Shown: positions 51,871-61,241, counted from the stretch's first letter. The stretch is DNA of 64,000 nucleotides from Hyphomicrobiales bacterium (GCA_026400435.1 JAPLOZ010000097.1:1-64000); one strand, 5' to 3'. A program made the numbers and translations. The notes: generated by a model from the sequence alone, not told the origin.

Positions 51871-53730
51871 ATGATCACGCGCTTGCGAAGAGCGGTTCAC
51901 TTGCAGTTGCTGCCGCTTGCGCTCGGCTTCCTGCTGCTCGGCGCCATCGTCGGCGCGCGTTCATGGCTGATTGAATCGCAGCGGGATGGAAACGACTCCG
52001 TCCGCGCCGTATTCGCACTCGACAATCGCCTGGTGACCGCGCTCTCACTTGCACAGGATGCCGAGACGGGCCAACGCGGCTTCCTCCTGACCGGAGAAGA
52101 CGCCTATCTCGCTCCGTATCGGTCGGCGGTTTCGGCCCTGCCCGCCGAGCTCGATGCGATCGCCGCAGCGACCGCCTCGAATGCGACGCGGCAGGCGATT
52201 GTCGCATCGTTGAAGTCCTCGATCGCGGAAAAGCTCGCCGAAGTGGATGAAACCATTGCTCTCTATCGCACCGGCAACGTCGCGGGAGCGATGGCTCTTG
52301 TACGGACCGACCGGGGCAAGTTGGCGATGGATCGGGTGCGCTCGATAGTAGCCGAAATGCGCCGTGAGGAGACTTCGGACCTGCAGCAGAAGCTGCTCTC
52401 GGCCGAGCACATCGACGACATCCTGCGCTGGGCGTCGTTCGTCACGCTGTTCGCAGTGGTTCTCGTCGGCGCATACGGCCTCGTTTTCACCCGCAGGAGG
52501 GTCCGCGAAGTCGAGGCCGCTCACGAAAACCTGACCGCCACGAACCACGCGCTGCGCAACGAGATCGCGACACGCCAGGCTGCGGAGCAGCAGGTCCGCC
52601 AGATGCAGAAGATGGAGGCGGTGGGCCAGCTCACCGGCGGCATCGCGCACGACTTCAACAACATGCTCGCCATCATCATCAGCGCAATGAACCTGGCGCA
52701 GCGCAAACTTGGCCGCGGCGATACCGACATCGGCAAGTTCATCGATGCGGCCTCCGACGCCGCCGGGCGCGCGGCCAACCTGACGGCGCGCCTGCTGGCA
52801 TTTGCGCGCCAGCAGCCGCTGGCGCCGCAGGTGCTTGACGCCAACCGCGTCGTGACCGGCATGTCGGATCTGTTGCGCAGGACTCTTGGCGAGACCGTCT
52901 CGGTTGAAACCGTGCTTGCCGGAGGTCTTTGGAGGGCCTTTGCCGATCCAAGCCAGATCGAGAACGCCGTGCTCAACCTGGCGGTCAACGGCCGCGATGC
53001 GATGCCTGACGGCGGCAAGCTCACCATCGAAACCGCCAACGCCGCCTTGGACGAGCAGTACGCTTCGGCGCACGCCGAGGTGACTGCCGGACAGTACGTC
53101 ATGATCGCTGTGACCGACACTGGAAGCGGCATGTCGCAGGAAGTCATCGCCAAAGCGCTTGAACCGTTTTTCACCACCAAGCCGACCGGCAAGGGTACGG
53201 GTCTTGGCCTCTCCCAGGTGTTCGGCTTCGTCAAGCAGTCGGGCGGTCATCTGAAAATCTATTCCGAACCCGGCGAAGGAACCACGGTCAAGATCTACCT
53301 CAAGCGGCATTTTGGCGAGGAGGAGCAGCCGGCGGTGACTGTTGTGCCGGACCCGGACAAGCGTCCGACCGAGACAGTGCTCGTTGTCGAGGACGACCCG
53401 CGCGTGCGGGCAGGCACCGTCGATGCCTTGCGCGAACTTGGCTATATGGTCATCCACGCGGGCGACGGCGCGGAGGCGCTGCGGCGGCTCGACGGCCATC
53501 CGGAGGTCACGCTTCTGTTCACCGACATCGTCATGCCGGTGATGAACGGGCGCAAGCTTGCCGAGGAAGCGCGTTCCCGCAGGCCCGATATCAAAGTGTT
53601 GTTCACCACCGGATTCACCCGCAACGCGGTGGTTCACAACGGCGTGCTCGACCCTGGCGTGCAACTCCTGTCAAAACCGTTCACCATCGACCAGCTGGCA
53701 GCCAAGCTGCGCGAGGTGCTGGACACCTGA
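51871..53730 (+). CDS. Hybrid sensor histidine kinase with CHASE3 and receiver domain
   Basis: Membrane sensor of 619 residues: first span (about 10-30), CHASE3 periplasmic domain with ETGQRGFLLTGEDAYLAPY, second span (about 190-210), dimerisation helix with phospho-accepting His in GGIAHDFNNMLAIIISAMNL, ATPase with NLAVNGRDAMPDGG, DTGSGM and GLGLSQVFGFVKQSGGH, then a receiver domain (VLVVEDDPRV, TDIVMPVMNG, LLSKPF). Start ATG 51871 directly precedes the first span. No response regulator gene is adjacent; the C-terminal receiver may feed a phosphotransfer protein elsewhere. Confidence 0.9.
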   Translation: MITRLRRAVHLQLLPLALGFLLLGAIVGARSWLIESQRDGNDSVRAVFALDNRLVTALSLAQDAETGQRGFLLTGEDAYLAPYRSAVSALPAELDAIAAATASNATRQAIVASLKSSIAEKLAEVDETIALYRTGNVAGAMALVRTDRGKLAMDRVRSIVAEMRREETSDLQQKLLSAEHIDDILRWASFVTLFAVVLVGAYGLVFTRRRVREVEAAHENLTATNHALRNEIATRQAAEQQVRQMQKMEAVGQLTGGIAHDFNNMLAIIISAMNLAQRKLGRGDTDIGKFIDAASDAAGRAANLTARLLAFARQQPLAPQVLDANRVVTGMSDLLRRTLGETVSVETVLAGGLWRAFADPSQIENAVLNLAVNGRDAMPDGGKLTIETANAALDEQYASAHAEVTAGQYVMIAVTDTGSGMSQEVIAKALEPFFTTKPTGKGTGLGLSQVFGFVKQSGGHLKIYSEPGEGTTVKIYLKRHFGEEEQPAVTVVPDPDKRPTETVLVVEDDPRVRAGTVDALRELGYMVIHAGDGAEALRRLDGHPEVTLLFTDIVMPVMNGRKLAEEARSRRPDIKVLFTTGFTRNAVVHNGVLDPGVQLLSKPFTIDQLAAKLREVLDT

Positions 53731-53874
53731 TCGGGCCGTACTGCGTAACAAGCGTCCTGCCGCCGCACGACCTTCCGCGTTCGCCCGGTTTACTGAGATA
53801 CCCTATTTGCAGGCAACTGTTGCAGAAAGGGAATGGCAACCGCGTGCAGCATAGGTTAGTCGGATGTTCCAGAG

Positions 53875-54822
53875 ATGTCGTCGTCAGGCAACGGAATGAA
53901 CGGCTCCTACGCTGCAACCAGGGCGGGCTTCGGCGCGCTGGGATCGCTGTTTGGCAGGACGGTCGCCTTGCTTGGCGTGATCGTGCTGATGGCCGGCTGC
54001 GCCACCACGGAGGTACCGCTTGAAGTCCCGGCGCCTCCGCCCGGACCCGCGACCAAGTATTCCGCGCTGGTGATCGACGCCACGAACGGCGCCACGCTTT
54101 ACGAGTCCAACGCCACCGCGCCTCGCTACCCTGCGTCGCTGACCAAGATGATGACCCTGTACCTCCTGTTCGAGGCGCTGGATCAAGGGCGCCTGTCGAA
54201 AATCACGGAAATCCCCGTGTCATCGAACGCGTCGCGCCAGCCGCCGTCCAAGATGGGCATCAAGGCGGGGCAGACGATCGATGCCGAAAATGCGATCCTC
54301 GCGCTTGCGGTCAAGTCCGGTAACGATGTGGCGGTTGCGGTCGCCGAATATCTCGGCGGCACCGAGGATCAGTTCGCTGCCCAGATGACGGCGCGGGCAA
54401 GGCAGCTCGGCATGACCGGAACCGTCTTTCGCAACGCGTCCGGTCTGCCCAACCCCGAACAGCGCACCACGGCGCGCGACATGGCGGTACTAGGCCTGGC
54501 GCTGCGCACGCGCTTTCCGCAGTATTTCTATTATTTCTCGCAGCGCGACTTCATGTTCCGCGGCCGGCTGGTGCGCGGCCACAACGACCTGATCGGCCGG
54601 GTAGAGGGTGTCGACGGCATCAAGACCGGATATATCAAGGACTCCGGCTACAACATCGTCACATCCGTCTCCAGGGGACCCAGGCGGCTGATGATCGTGG
54701 TGATGGGCGGCAACAGCGCCCGCGCCCGCAACGACCACGTCGAGGAACTGATCAACAAATACATCAACGGCCAGCCGCAGCCATCCAAAGGCCTGTTGAG
54801 TTCGCTGTCTCCCTTCGAATAG
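53875..54822 (+). CDS. D-alanyl-D-alanine carboxypeptidase lipoprotein (PBP5-like)
   Basis: Trims pentapeptides in the periplasm. The 315-residue protein has a lipoprotein signal (LLGVIVLMAGC, lipobox Cys about residue 42), SxxK in PASLTKMMTLYL, SxN in KSGNDVAVAVAEYL and KTG in GIKTGYIKDSGYN. The C-terminal extra domain of PBP5 is absent, as in short alphaproteobacterial forms. Start may instead be the ATG at 53896, seven residues inside; either leaves an intact signal. Confidence 0.9.
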   Translation: MSSSGNGMNGSYAATRAGFGALGSLFGRTVALLGVIVLMAGCATTEVPLEVPAPPPGPATKYSALVIDATNGATLYESNATAPRYPASLTKMMTLYLLFEALDQGRLSKITEIPVSSNASRQPPSKMGIKAGQTIDAENAILALAVKSGNDVAVAVAEYLGGTEDQFAAQMTARARQLGMTGTVFRNASGLPNPEQRTTARDMAVLGLALRTRFPQYFYYFSQRDFMFRGRLVRGHNDLIGRVEGVDGIKTGYIKDSGYNIVTSVSRGPRRLMIVVMGGNSARARNDHVEELINKYINGQPQPSKGLLSSLSPFE

Positions 54823-54878
54823 ACTTGACCGAGGGGTCGCCAGAAGGACCCCGGTTCCTGCATGATGGGAGGGATGTC

Positions 54879-56849
54879 GTGAAGGACAAGTCCCGCGACC
54901 GCGAGCTGGGCATGGACCGACCCATCGCCCGGCGCGACTTTCTCAACGGCGTCGCGCTGACGGTCGGCGCCCTTGCCGGGTATTCCGCAGGTTTCGACCA
55001 TCGCGCATTCGCCGCGACGACCAGCGCCAACCCGCCGACGCTTGCCGGGCTTCGCGGCCACAGCATAGCCGCGATGGGCGTGATGCATTCGGTTCGGGAC
55101 GGTACGTTCTGGGACACGGCGCAACCTCCCGTCGCGACCGGGGAGCGGTACGACCTCGTGGTCGTTGGCGGGGGCATCTCCGGTCTTGCCGCTGCACTGT
55201 TGTACCGCCAGCAGGCCGGCGGGCGCGCCAAAATCCTGATCCTCGAAAACAATGACGACTTCGGCGGCCACGCCCGCCGCAACGAGTTCAAGGCGTCGGA
55301 CGGCAGGACGGTCCTCGGCTATGGCGGCTCGCAATCGCTGCAGACGCCGAGCTATTTTTCCCCACTGGTGAACAAGGTGCTCGCGGATGTCGGCATCGAC
55401 CTTTCAACCTTCGAGAGCTGGTACGATCAGGGTTGGCACGAGAAGCGCGGCCTGGGCGAAGGCGTATTCTTCGCCAAGGAGGTTTTCGGGGCCGATGCGC
55501 TGGTGGTGAAAACCGAAAATGCAGCCGAATGGGTGCCGAACACACCGCTCAACGCCAAGGCCAAGAGCGATCTGATCGAACTGATCGATGCGCCGCGCGA
55601 CTACCTGCCCGGCAAGACGCGCGAGGAAAAATTTGCGGTCCTGTCGCAGACGACCTATGCCGACTTCCTGACCAGGACCTGCGGCTACGATCCGCAATTG
55701 GTGCTCTATTTTCAGAATTCGACCGAAGCCTATTTCGGATGCGGCATAGACGGAGTGACCGCCCTCGATGCTTGGGGCAACGGCAACCCGGGTTTCGACG
55801 GCATGGATTTGGGCGACATGCCTTACAGCTCGATGAGCCCGAGCGGCCGGCTCGCGCTGACCGATCCCGACGACTACATCCACCACTTTCCCGACGGCAA
55901 TGCCTCGGTGGCGCGCGCCTTCGTCCGCAAGCTCATTCCGGCTGCCCAGAAGGGCTCCACCATGGAAGAGCTGTTCCTCGAGCCGGTGGATTATTCCAAA
56001 CTTGATGAACCGGGAAAGGCGACGCGGTTGCGCCTCAACGCCTCGGTCGTGCGGGTCAAGCACAAGGGGCCGCCCAAGACGGCGCAGGCGGTGGCAATCA
56101 CCTATGTCGAGCAGGGCAAGCTCAAATCGCTTGAGGCGCGCAATGTTGTGTTGGCCTGCTGGCACCGTGTCATTCCCCACATCACCGACGAGCTGACCGA
56201 CGCACAGGTCGAGGCGCTCAACGACCAGGTCAAGATTCCGCTGATCTACACCAACGTGCTGATCCGCAACTGGCAGGCTTTCGACAAGCTGAAGGTCGGC
56301 GGCTTAACCGCGCCGAACTGCTTCTGGGATGCCGTCGAGATCGATTATCCGGTATCGACGCAAAACTTCAGATTCGCCGACACTCCTTCCGATCCGGTCG
56401 TGCTGCACATGTCGAAAATGCTCCTGAGTGCGGACGGGGCCTCGGCGCGCGACCAGGCGACGGCAGGCCGCTATGCACTGACGACGATCAGTTTTGAGGA
56501 CATGGAACGCGAAATCCGCGATCTGCTCGGCCGTGCGCTGAAGGATGGCGGCTTCGACCCGGCGCGCGACATCGAGGCTATCACCTGCAATCGATGGTCG
56601 CATGGCTACGCGCTGGAATACATGCGGCCGTGGGATGGTTTCTGGCCCGATGGACCGCTGCCGATCGAGGCGTCGCGCAAGGGTTGGGGCCGCATCGCCA
56701 TCGCCAATTCAGACGCCGGCGCCTATGCCTATGTCCACTCCGCAATCGACCAGGCGGCGCGGGCCGTCAAGGAACTGCTCGGCGACAAGGCCAATTTTCC
56801 GGAGTTTGCGGATTTTCCCGGCCCGCCACGCGACCGGATCGGGCTTTGA
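54879..56849 (+). CDS. Tat-exported FAD-dependent oxidoreductase (spermidine dehydrogenase-like)
   Basis: A 656-residue flavoprotein with a twin-arginine signal (IARRDFLNGVALTVGALAGY) and FAD-binding LVVVGGGISGLAAALLYRQQ about residue 93, followed by LILENNDDFGGHARRNEF. The GTG start at 54879 is preferred because GGGAGGGA lies six bases upstream; the open frame reaches back to 54825. Size, Tat signal and N-terminal pattern recall SpdH-type spermidine dehydrogenases, but the substrate is not certain. A DoxX-family gene follows 14 bases later, perhaps linking electrons to the quinone pool. Confidence 0.8.
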   Translation: MKDKSRDRELGMDRPIARRDFLNGVALTVGALAGYSAGFDHRAFAATTSANPPTLAGLRGHSIAAMGVMHSVRDGTFWDTAQPPVATGERYDLVVVGGGISGLAAALLYRQQAGGRAKILILENNDDFGGHARRNEFKASDGRTVLGYGGSQSLQTPSYFSPLVNKVLADVGIDLSTFESWYDQGWHEKRGLGEGVFFAKEVFGADALVVKTENAAEWVPNTPLNAKAKSDLIELIDAPRDYLPGKTREEKFAVLSQTTYADFLTRTCGYDPQLVLYFQNSTEAYFGCGIDGVTALDAWGNGNPGFDGMDLGDMPYSSMSPSGRLALTDPDDYIHHFPDGNASVARAFVRKLIPAAQKGSTMEELFLEPVDYSKLDEPGKATRLRLNASVVRVKHKGPPKTAQAVAITYVEQGKLKSLEARNVVLACWHRVIPHITDELTDAQVEALNDQVKIPLIYTNVLIRNWQAFDKLKVGGLTAPNCFWDAVEIDYPVSTQNFRFADTPSDPVVLHMSKMLLSADGASARDQATAGRYALTTISFEDMEREIRDLLGRALKDGGFDPARDIEAITCNRWSHGYALEYMRPWDGFWPDGPLPIEASRKGWGRIAIANSDAGAYAYVHSAIDQAARAVKELLGDKANFPEFADFPGPPRDRIGL

Positions 56850-56863
56850 ACGAGGGGATACCG

Positions 56864-57265
56864 ATGTTGCAGCGACTGTCGTCCTATCAGCCGCATGCTC
56901 TTGCGCTGCTGCGCATCGTCGCCGGGCTGCTGTTTGTCCATTCCGGCATGGTGCTGCTGTTCGACATCCCGGCCTCCATCTATCCGCCACCGCCGCCCGA
57001 AACAGCAACCACGATGCTGATCGCCGGCGCATTCGAGTTGGTCGGGGGAGCGCTCCTGGTGATCGGGTTCTTGACGCGACCAACGGCTTTGATCCTCTCC
57101 GTGATGATGGTCGTTGCCTACTGGTCCTACTACGCGCCTTCGAACCCCTACCCGGCCAACAACAACGGCGCCGCGGCAATCCTTTTTTGCTTCATTTTCC
57201 TCTACCTCGTCTTCGCTGGGCCCGGCGCATGGGCGATCGACAGGGAGGGGCAGCGCAGCAGTTGA
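56864..57265 (+). CDS. DoxX family membrane protein
   Basis: A 133-residue protein with four membrane segments (LLRIVAGLLFVHSGMVLLFD, MLIAGAFELVGGALLVIGFL, ALILSVMMVVAYWSYYA, GAAAILFCFIFLYLVFAGPG). DoxX members are linked to quinone or thiosulfate oxidation and to redox stress. GAGGGG lies nine bases ahead of the ATG. Cotranscription with the flavoprotein gene is very likely. Confidence 0.88.
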   Translation: MLQRLSSYQPHALALLRIVAGLLFVHSGMVLLFDIPASIYPPPPPETATTMLIAGAFELVGGALLVIGFLTRPTALILSVMMVVAYWSYYAPSNPYPANNNGAAAILFCFIFLYLVFAGPGAWAIDREGQRSS

Positions 57266-57340
57266 CGGCCGCCGGATAGCTCGCGCCGCAAAAAATCCTC
57301 TGCAATCCTCCGGAACTGCCGGATCACAGCCGCGTTTAAG

Positions 57341-57362
57341 TCCGCTGAAATGCCTCAGCGGA
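57341..57362 (+). promoter_or_regulatory. Inverted repeat overlapping the ribosome site of the DUF982 gene
   Basis: TCCGCTGA and TCAGCGGA (57341-57348, 57355-57362), perfect, six-base loop. The 3' arm shares bases with the GGAGA ribosome site (57360-57364), eight bases ahead of the ATG. It could hide the ribosome site when folded, or terminate the DoxX transcript. Confidence 0.45.
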
Positions 57363-57372
57363 GACCTTAGCC

Positions 57373-57654
57373 ATGGAAGACGCCGCAAGCCTCGATGGTG
57401 ACCGCACCAAGCAGGATCGCATACCCTTCGGCAGCGCCGTCTGCGTCAAGGTCAGCGACAACACCAAGCGTGAAGTCAAATCCGTACGCGGCGCGTGCGA
57501 GATCCTGATCGACTGGCCGCATGCGCGGCGTGGCCCGGTCTATCAATCCACTATGGAAGTTCTCCAGTCGGCGATTGCCGGGCGCGTGTCCGCCGACGAG
57601 GCGCACGAAGCGTTCGTCGGCTTTGCCAAGCATGCCGGCGTCCTTGTGACATGA
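57373..57654 (+). CDS. DUF982 family protein
   Basis: A 93-residue rhizobial DUF982 protein: FGSAVCVKVSDNTKREVKSV, RGACEILIDWPHARRGPVYQ and SADEAHEAFVGFAKHAGVL are the family core. DUF982 genes are multicopy in Rhizobiales; function unknown. First of three genes joined by ATGA overlaps. Its ribosome site is part of an inverted repeat. Confidence 0.87.
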   Translation: MEDAASLDGDRTKQDRIPFGSAVCVKVSDNTKREVKSVRGACEILIDWPHARRGPVYQSTMEVLQSAIAGRVSADEAHEAFVGFAKHAGVLVT

Positions 57655-57812
57655 ACTGGATAGCCTTGGGCGTCGTGCAGCCGGGACCCCGCCCAAACCC
57701 TGAACCCTTTCCTGGGCCGGTTCCCGAACCGGTTCCACCGCAGCCCGTCCCGGGACCGATACCGGTCCCGCCTGTCAGGCAAACGCAGATCAGATCGAGG
57801 ACTCCCCAATGA
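57651..57812 (+). CDS. Proline-rich small protein coupled at both ends (53 aa)
   Basis: A 53-residue frame starting MNWIALGVVQPGPRPNPEPF and continuing with PGP, PEP and PIPVP repeats to a basic end RTPQ. Its ATG overlaps the DUF982 stop (ATGA, 57651-57654) and its stop overlaps the next ATG (ATGA, 57809-57812). Such double overlap strongly suggests genuine translation. The proline-rich body would be extended and could bind SH3-like or envelope partners; function unknown. The first nine residues are hydrophobic but too short for a membrane span. Confidence 0.65.
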   Translation: MNWIALGVVQPGPRPNPEPFPGPVPEPVPPQPVPGPIPVPPVRQTQIRSRTPQ

Positions 57813-58312
57813 GCCATAAAGACAAGACCGACCTGACCGAAAACGAGGCGCGTGATCGCGTCTGGGAACTCGCGGACAAGATTAACATCTGCATGTTCGT
57901 GACCTGGGACGGCGAACGCCAGCGTTCCCGGCCGCTTGCCGCGAATGTCGACCGGGACGAAGGCGCCTTCTACTTCCTGACTGACGTCGGCGGGATGAAG
58001 GACGACCAGATCGAAAGGTTTCCGGTCGTTGCGCTCGCTTTCTCGGACACCAGCCACAACAAATATGTCAGCGTGACCGGAACGGCCGTCGTGAGCAACG
58101 ACCGCGCGAAAATCAAGGAATTGTGGACGCCCGACAACAAGGCATTCTGGGATTCTGAAAACGACCCGGCCATACGCTTGATCACCGTCACGCCCGAAGA
58201 CGCCGAGGTCTGGGATAGCCCCGGCATGATCGTGGCGACCGTCAAGATGCTTGCCGCGGCGGTGACGGGTGCAAAAGTCGAACTCGGCAACAACCGCAAG
58301 GTTACCATGTGA
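57809..58312 (+). CDS. Pyridoxamine 5'-phosphate oxidase-type flavoprotein (general stress family)
   Basis: A 167-residue split-barrel FMN-binding protein: MFVTWDGERQRSRPLAANVD, GAFYFLTDVGGMKDDQIERF, VALAFSDTSHNKYVSVTGTA and WDSENDPAIRLITVTPEDAE. These match the general stress protein 26-like family, which bind FMN/FAD. ATG overlaps the proline-rich gene stop. With DUF982 it forms a probable stress cassette. Convergent with the chaA gene. Confidence 0.88.
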   Translation: MSHKDKTDLTENEARDRVWELADKINICMFVTWDGERQRSRPLAANVDRDEGAFYFLTDVGGMKDDQIERFPVVALAFSDTSHNKYVSVTGTAVVSNDRAKIKELWTPDNKAFWDSENDPAIRLITVTPEDAEVWDSPGMIVATVKMLAAAVTGAKVELGNNRKVTM

Positions 58313-58360
58313 CACCTTGTAGCGGCGCGGAACGCCCGTACGAGAACGGGTGAAGGCTGA

Positions 58361-59467
58361 TCAGGGGAAGAAAATGAGGAAGCAATAGGCGGCGAAGATC
58401 ACCAGATGGACGAGGCCCGTCATGGATGTGGTACGCCCCGTTCCAAAGCTCAGCATGCTCACCGCCAGCGCCAAAAGCAGCAACACCGTATCGCCCGCGC
58501 CAAGGCCGAGGATCAGTTCCTTGCCGGTAAGCAGACTGGCTGTCGCGACGGCCGGGATGGTAAGCCCGATCGTCGCGCAGGCGGATCCGAGAGCGATGTT
58601 CAGGCTGCGCTGGAGCTCGTTCTTCAGGGAAGCTCTGATGGCGGCCAGCGATTCCGGCAGCAGCACCAGCGTTGCGATGAATGCGCCCACGATCGCGTCG
58701 GCTTGCTGCACCTGAAGCGTCACGAGCGCATCCTCGATTGCCGCTGCGATGTCCTCGGCCAACAGCACGACCCCTGCCAGTCCGACCAGCAGCAGGATGG
58801 CGTTGCCGGATATGCCGGCGCCTGCCTCGCCATGCGGGCGGTCGTCCGTCTCCATCAACTCCTCGACAAAATCCTCCTTGTGGGGACCCGTCTGGGCGAA
58901 CACGAAACTGCCGTAGAGAAGGACCGCGAGAATGCTGACAAAAGCAAGCTGCACGCCGGAATAGGCGCCTTGGCCTGAAGACAACGTGTAGTTGGGGAGA
59001 ACGAGCGCCAGAACCGAGAGCGCGGCGAGCATCGCAAGGTAGGCGTTGGTTCCCTGACGCTTGAGTACCTGATGTCCGTGCCGCATCCCGCCAAACACCA
59101 GGCAGATGCCGACGACGCCGCCGCAGGTAATCATGCAGGTTGCAAAGACTGATTCGCGCGCCAGCGTGGGATTGTTCTCCCCGTGCAGCATCATTGCGAG
59201 GATGACCGAGACCTCGATCGTGGTGACCGCAAGGGTCAGGACAAGCGTACCGTACGGTTCGCCCAGGCGATGGGCGATTGCCTCCGCGTGGTGAAGTGCG
59301 GCAAACACGGTCGCGCAGACCAATCCGATCGCCAGCACGGCAAGGACTATGCGCAGCGAAACGGGCGCATCCCTGGCGGAAATAACTCCGCTCTTCAGAA
59401 CTATGGCGAGGAGCAGCGTTGCGACCGGCAGGAAATTGTTGGCTACAGAGCGCCGCGTAAGGACCAT
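58361..59467 (-). CDS. chaA: Calcium:proton antiporter, ChaA-type
   Basis: Inner-membrane CaCA antiporter of 368 residues with about 11 spans and two inverted repeats. Acidic motifs within membrane regions are EVSVILAMMLHGENNPTLAR in the first half and TLVLLPESLAAIRASLKNEL in the second. A charged loop (ETDDRPHGEAGAG) joins the halves. Usually exchanges Ca2+, Na+ or K+ for protons. It starts one base after the DedA stop, so the two genes form an operon. Confidence 0.88.
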   Translation of the reverse strand: MVLTRRSVANNFLPVATLLLAIVLKSGVISARDAPVSLRIVLAVLAIGLVCATVFAALHHAEAIAHRLGEPYGTLVLTLAVTTIEVSVILAMMLHGENNPTLARESVFATCMITCGGVVGICLVFGGMRHGHQVLKRQGTNAYLAMLAALSVLALVLPNYTLSSGQGAYSGVQLAFVSILAVLLYGSFVFAQTGPHKEDFVEELMETDDRPHGEAGAGISGNAILLLVGLAGVVLLAEDIAAAIEDALVTLQVQQADAIVGAFIATLVLLPESLAAIRASLKNELQRSLNIALGSACATIGLTIPAVATASLLTGKELILGLGAGDTVLLLLALAVSMLSFGTGRTTSMTGLVHLVIFAAYCFLIFFP

Positions 59468-59468
59468 G

Positions 59469-60062
59469 TCACCGCTTGCCTGCTGGACCGGCCGTGCGGC
59501 CGCCGAAACGATGCGCTGCGTACCAGCCGGATACGCCGCCTACGAGGCCTATTCCCAGGCCGATCAGAAGCATCTCGTGCTTACGCAGCACATCGCCGAT
59601 GACCTGTTCGGCGCCGAGCCCGAAAACATAGCCTATCGCGCAGAACAGCGCCGTCCACACCAGCGCCGACAACGCGTTCAGCACGAGAAATTTCGGCACC
59701 GCGATGCTCGACAGGCCCGCGGCGACGCCGCCCACCAGGCGAAAACCGTAAATGTACCGGTTGCCGACGACGTACAGCGCCGGATGGCGCTGCATCAGAT
59801 CGAATGCGCGATCAAAGCCTTCGCGCTGGCGCAAACGCATTACGAACGGCCTGTCGGAGAAGCGCCGTCCGAACATGAAGAACGTCGCATCGCCCCCAAA
59901 AGCGCCCAGGAACACCGCCACAAACGCCTGCCAGGGCACGAACACCCCCTGATGAGAAAAGAACCCGGCCAGTATCGCGGCGGTTTCGCCTTCGGCGACG
60001 CACCCCGCGAATACCGCGACCAGGCCATATTGCTCGATCAGGGCATGGATGGTTTCGCTCAT
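59469..60062 (-). CDS. DedA family membrane protein
   Basis: A 197-residue membrane protein of the DedA/SNARE-associated family: AVFAGCVAEGETAAILAGFF carries the conserved acidic E-x-[PT] segment, FLGAFGGDATFFMFGRRFSD and NRYIYGFRLVGGVAAGLSSI the basic motif. DedA proteins are undecaprenyl-phosphate or lipid flippases in several bacteria (family knowledge). Start at MSETIHALIEQY; an in-frame GTG is four codons upstream. Paired with the chaA-type gene, fitting proton-motive-force related roles. Confidence 0.87.
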   Translation of the reverse strand: MSETIHALIEQYGLVAVFAGCVAEGETAAILAGFFSHQGVFVPWQAFVAVFLGAFGGDATFFMFGRRFSDRPFVMRLRQREGFDRAFDLMQRHPALYVVGNRYIYGFRLVGGVAAGLSSIAVPKFLVLNALSALVWTALFCAIGYVFGLGAEQVIGDVLRKHEMLLIGLGIGLVGGVSGWYAAHRFGGRTAGPAGKR

Positions 60063-60218
60063 GCGCAGGCACACCCAGCCTGCGCCGCACAGGGCGGCGA
60101 GGCTTCGGCAACCCGTGGGCCGACAGGTCCAGTGATTGATGGCTGAGCGTTCACTGCTGGATTACCAGGCCCGAGTCCGGAGAACCGCGATGAAGAATAT
60201 CTAGAGGACGGCCAGCCC

Positions 60219-61139
60219 TCAATATGTCTTGGCGCCATTGACCATCAGGCGGACCATGTACAACGAGGTTGTGCCGGCTATGTAGAGGCAGTTGCGCTTG
60301 GCGCCGCCGAAACAGACGTTGGCAACCACCTCCGGCACCTTCACCTTGCCAATCAGCGTGCCGTCCGGTGCGTAGCAATGCACTCCGTCCCCGGCGCTGG
60401 TCCAGATGTTGCCCTTGTCGTCAAGGCGGAACCCGTCGAAGAGGCCGGCAGTGCATTCGGCAAACGGCTTTCCTCGGCGGACCTTCTTGCCATTGGCGGC
60501 GACCTCGAAAACGAGCATGTGGGCAGGATGGTCGGGCACATGCGTGCGCCCGGTATCCACGACATAGAGTTTGGATTCGTCAAGCGAGAACGCGAGGCCG
60601 TTCGGACGCACCATGTCGGTGATCACCGCATCGACTTTTCCCGTATCAGGATCGACGCGATAGACGTGGCAGGCGCCGATTTCGCTGTCGGCCTTGTCGC
60701 CCTCGTAGTCGCTGTCGATGCCGTAGGACGGGTCGGTGAACCAGATCGAGCCATCGGACTTCACAACCACGTCGTTGGGCGAATTGAGACGCTTGCCCTG
60801 CCAGCTGTCGGCGATGGTGACGACTGAACCGTCGAACTCCGTTCGGCTGACGCGACGGCCGGAGTGCTCGCAGGAGATCAGGCGGCCCTGCCGATCGACA
60901 GTGTGGCCATTGGTGTTTCCGCACGGCTGGCGAAACACGCTGACGTTGCCGCTGGTCTCGTCATAACGAAGGATGCGGTTGTTCGGAATGTCGGACCACA
61001 CCAGGTAGCGGCCGGCGGCGAACCAAGCCGGACCCTCGGCCCACTGGCAGCCGGCGTAGAGGTTGTTCACCCTGGCATTGCCGTTGATCAGCCCGCCGAA
61101 ACGCGGATCCAGCACTTCATAGTAGTCCGATGCAGCCAT
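60219..61139 (-). CDS. SMP-30/gluconolactonase family lactonase
   Basis: A 306-residue six-bladed propeller hydrolase: AEGPAWFAAGRYLVWSDIPN carries the metal-binding Glu, RLNSPNDVVVKSDGSIWFTD the Asn, and RPNGLAFSLDESKLYVVDTG the catalytic Asp region. Such enzymes hydrolyse sugar lactones or related esters. No signal peptide. Monocistronic by position. The 157 bases on its 3' side up to the DedA start show no further gene. Confidence 0.9.
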   Translation of the reverse strand: MAASDYYEVLDPRFGGLINGNARVNNLYAGCQWAEGPAWFAAGRYLVWSDIPNNRILRYDETSGNVSVFRQPCGNTNGHTVDRQGRLISCEHSGRRVSRTEFDGSVVTIADSWQGKRLNSPNDVVVKSDGSIWFTDPSYGIDSDYEGDKADSEIGACHVYRVDPDTGKVDAVITDMVRPNGLAFSLDESKLYVVDTGRTHVPDHPAHMLVFEVAANGKKVRRGKPFAECTAGLFDGFRLDDKGNIWTSAGDGVHCYAPDGTLIGKVKVPEVVANVCFGGAKRNCLYIAGTTSLYMVRLMVNGAKTY

Positions 61140-61241
61140 TGTCCCCTCCCTGCTTGTTTGCCTGGCGATGCGCAGATGATTACGCCACTCGCGTCATCCT
61201 GCAAATGGCGCGGGCGGTTTTGATCGTCCGGTTGCTCAAGC

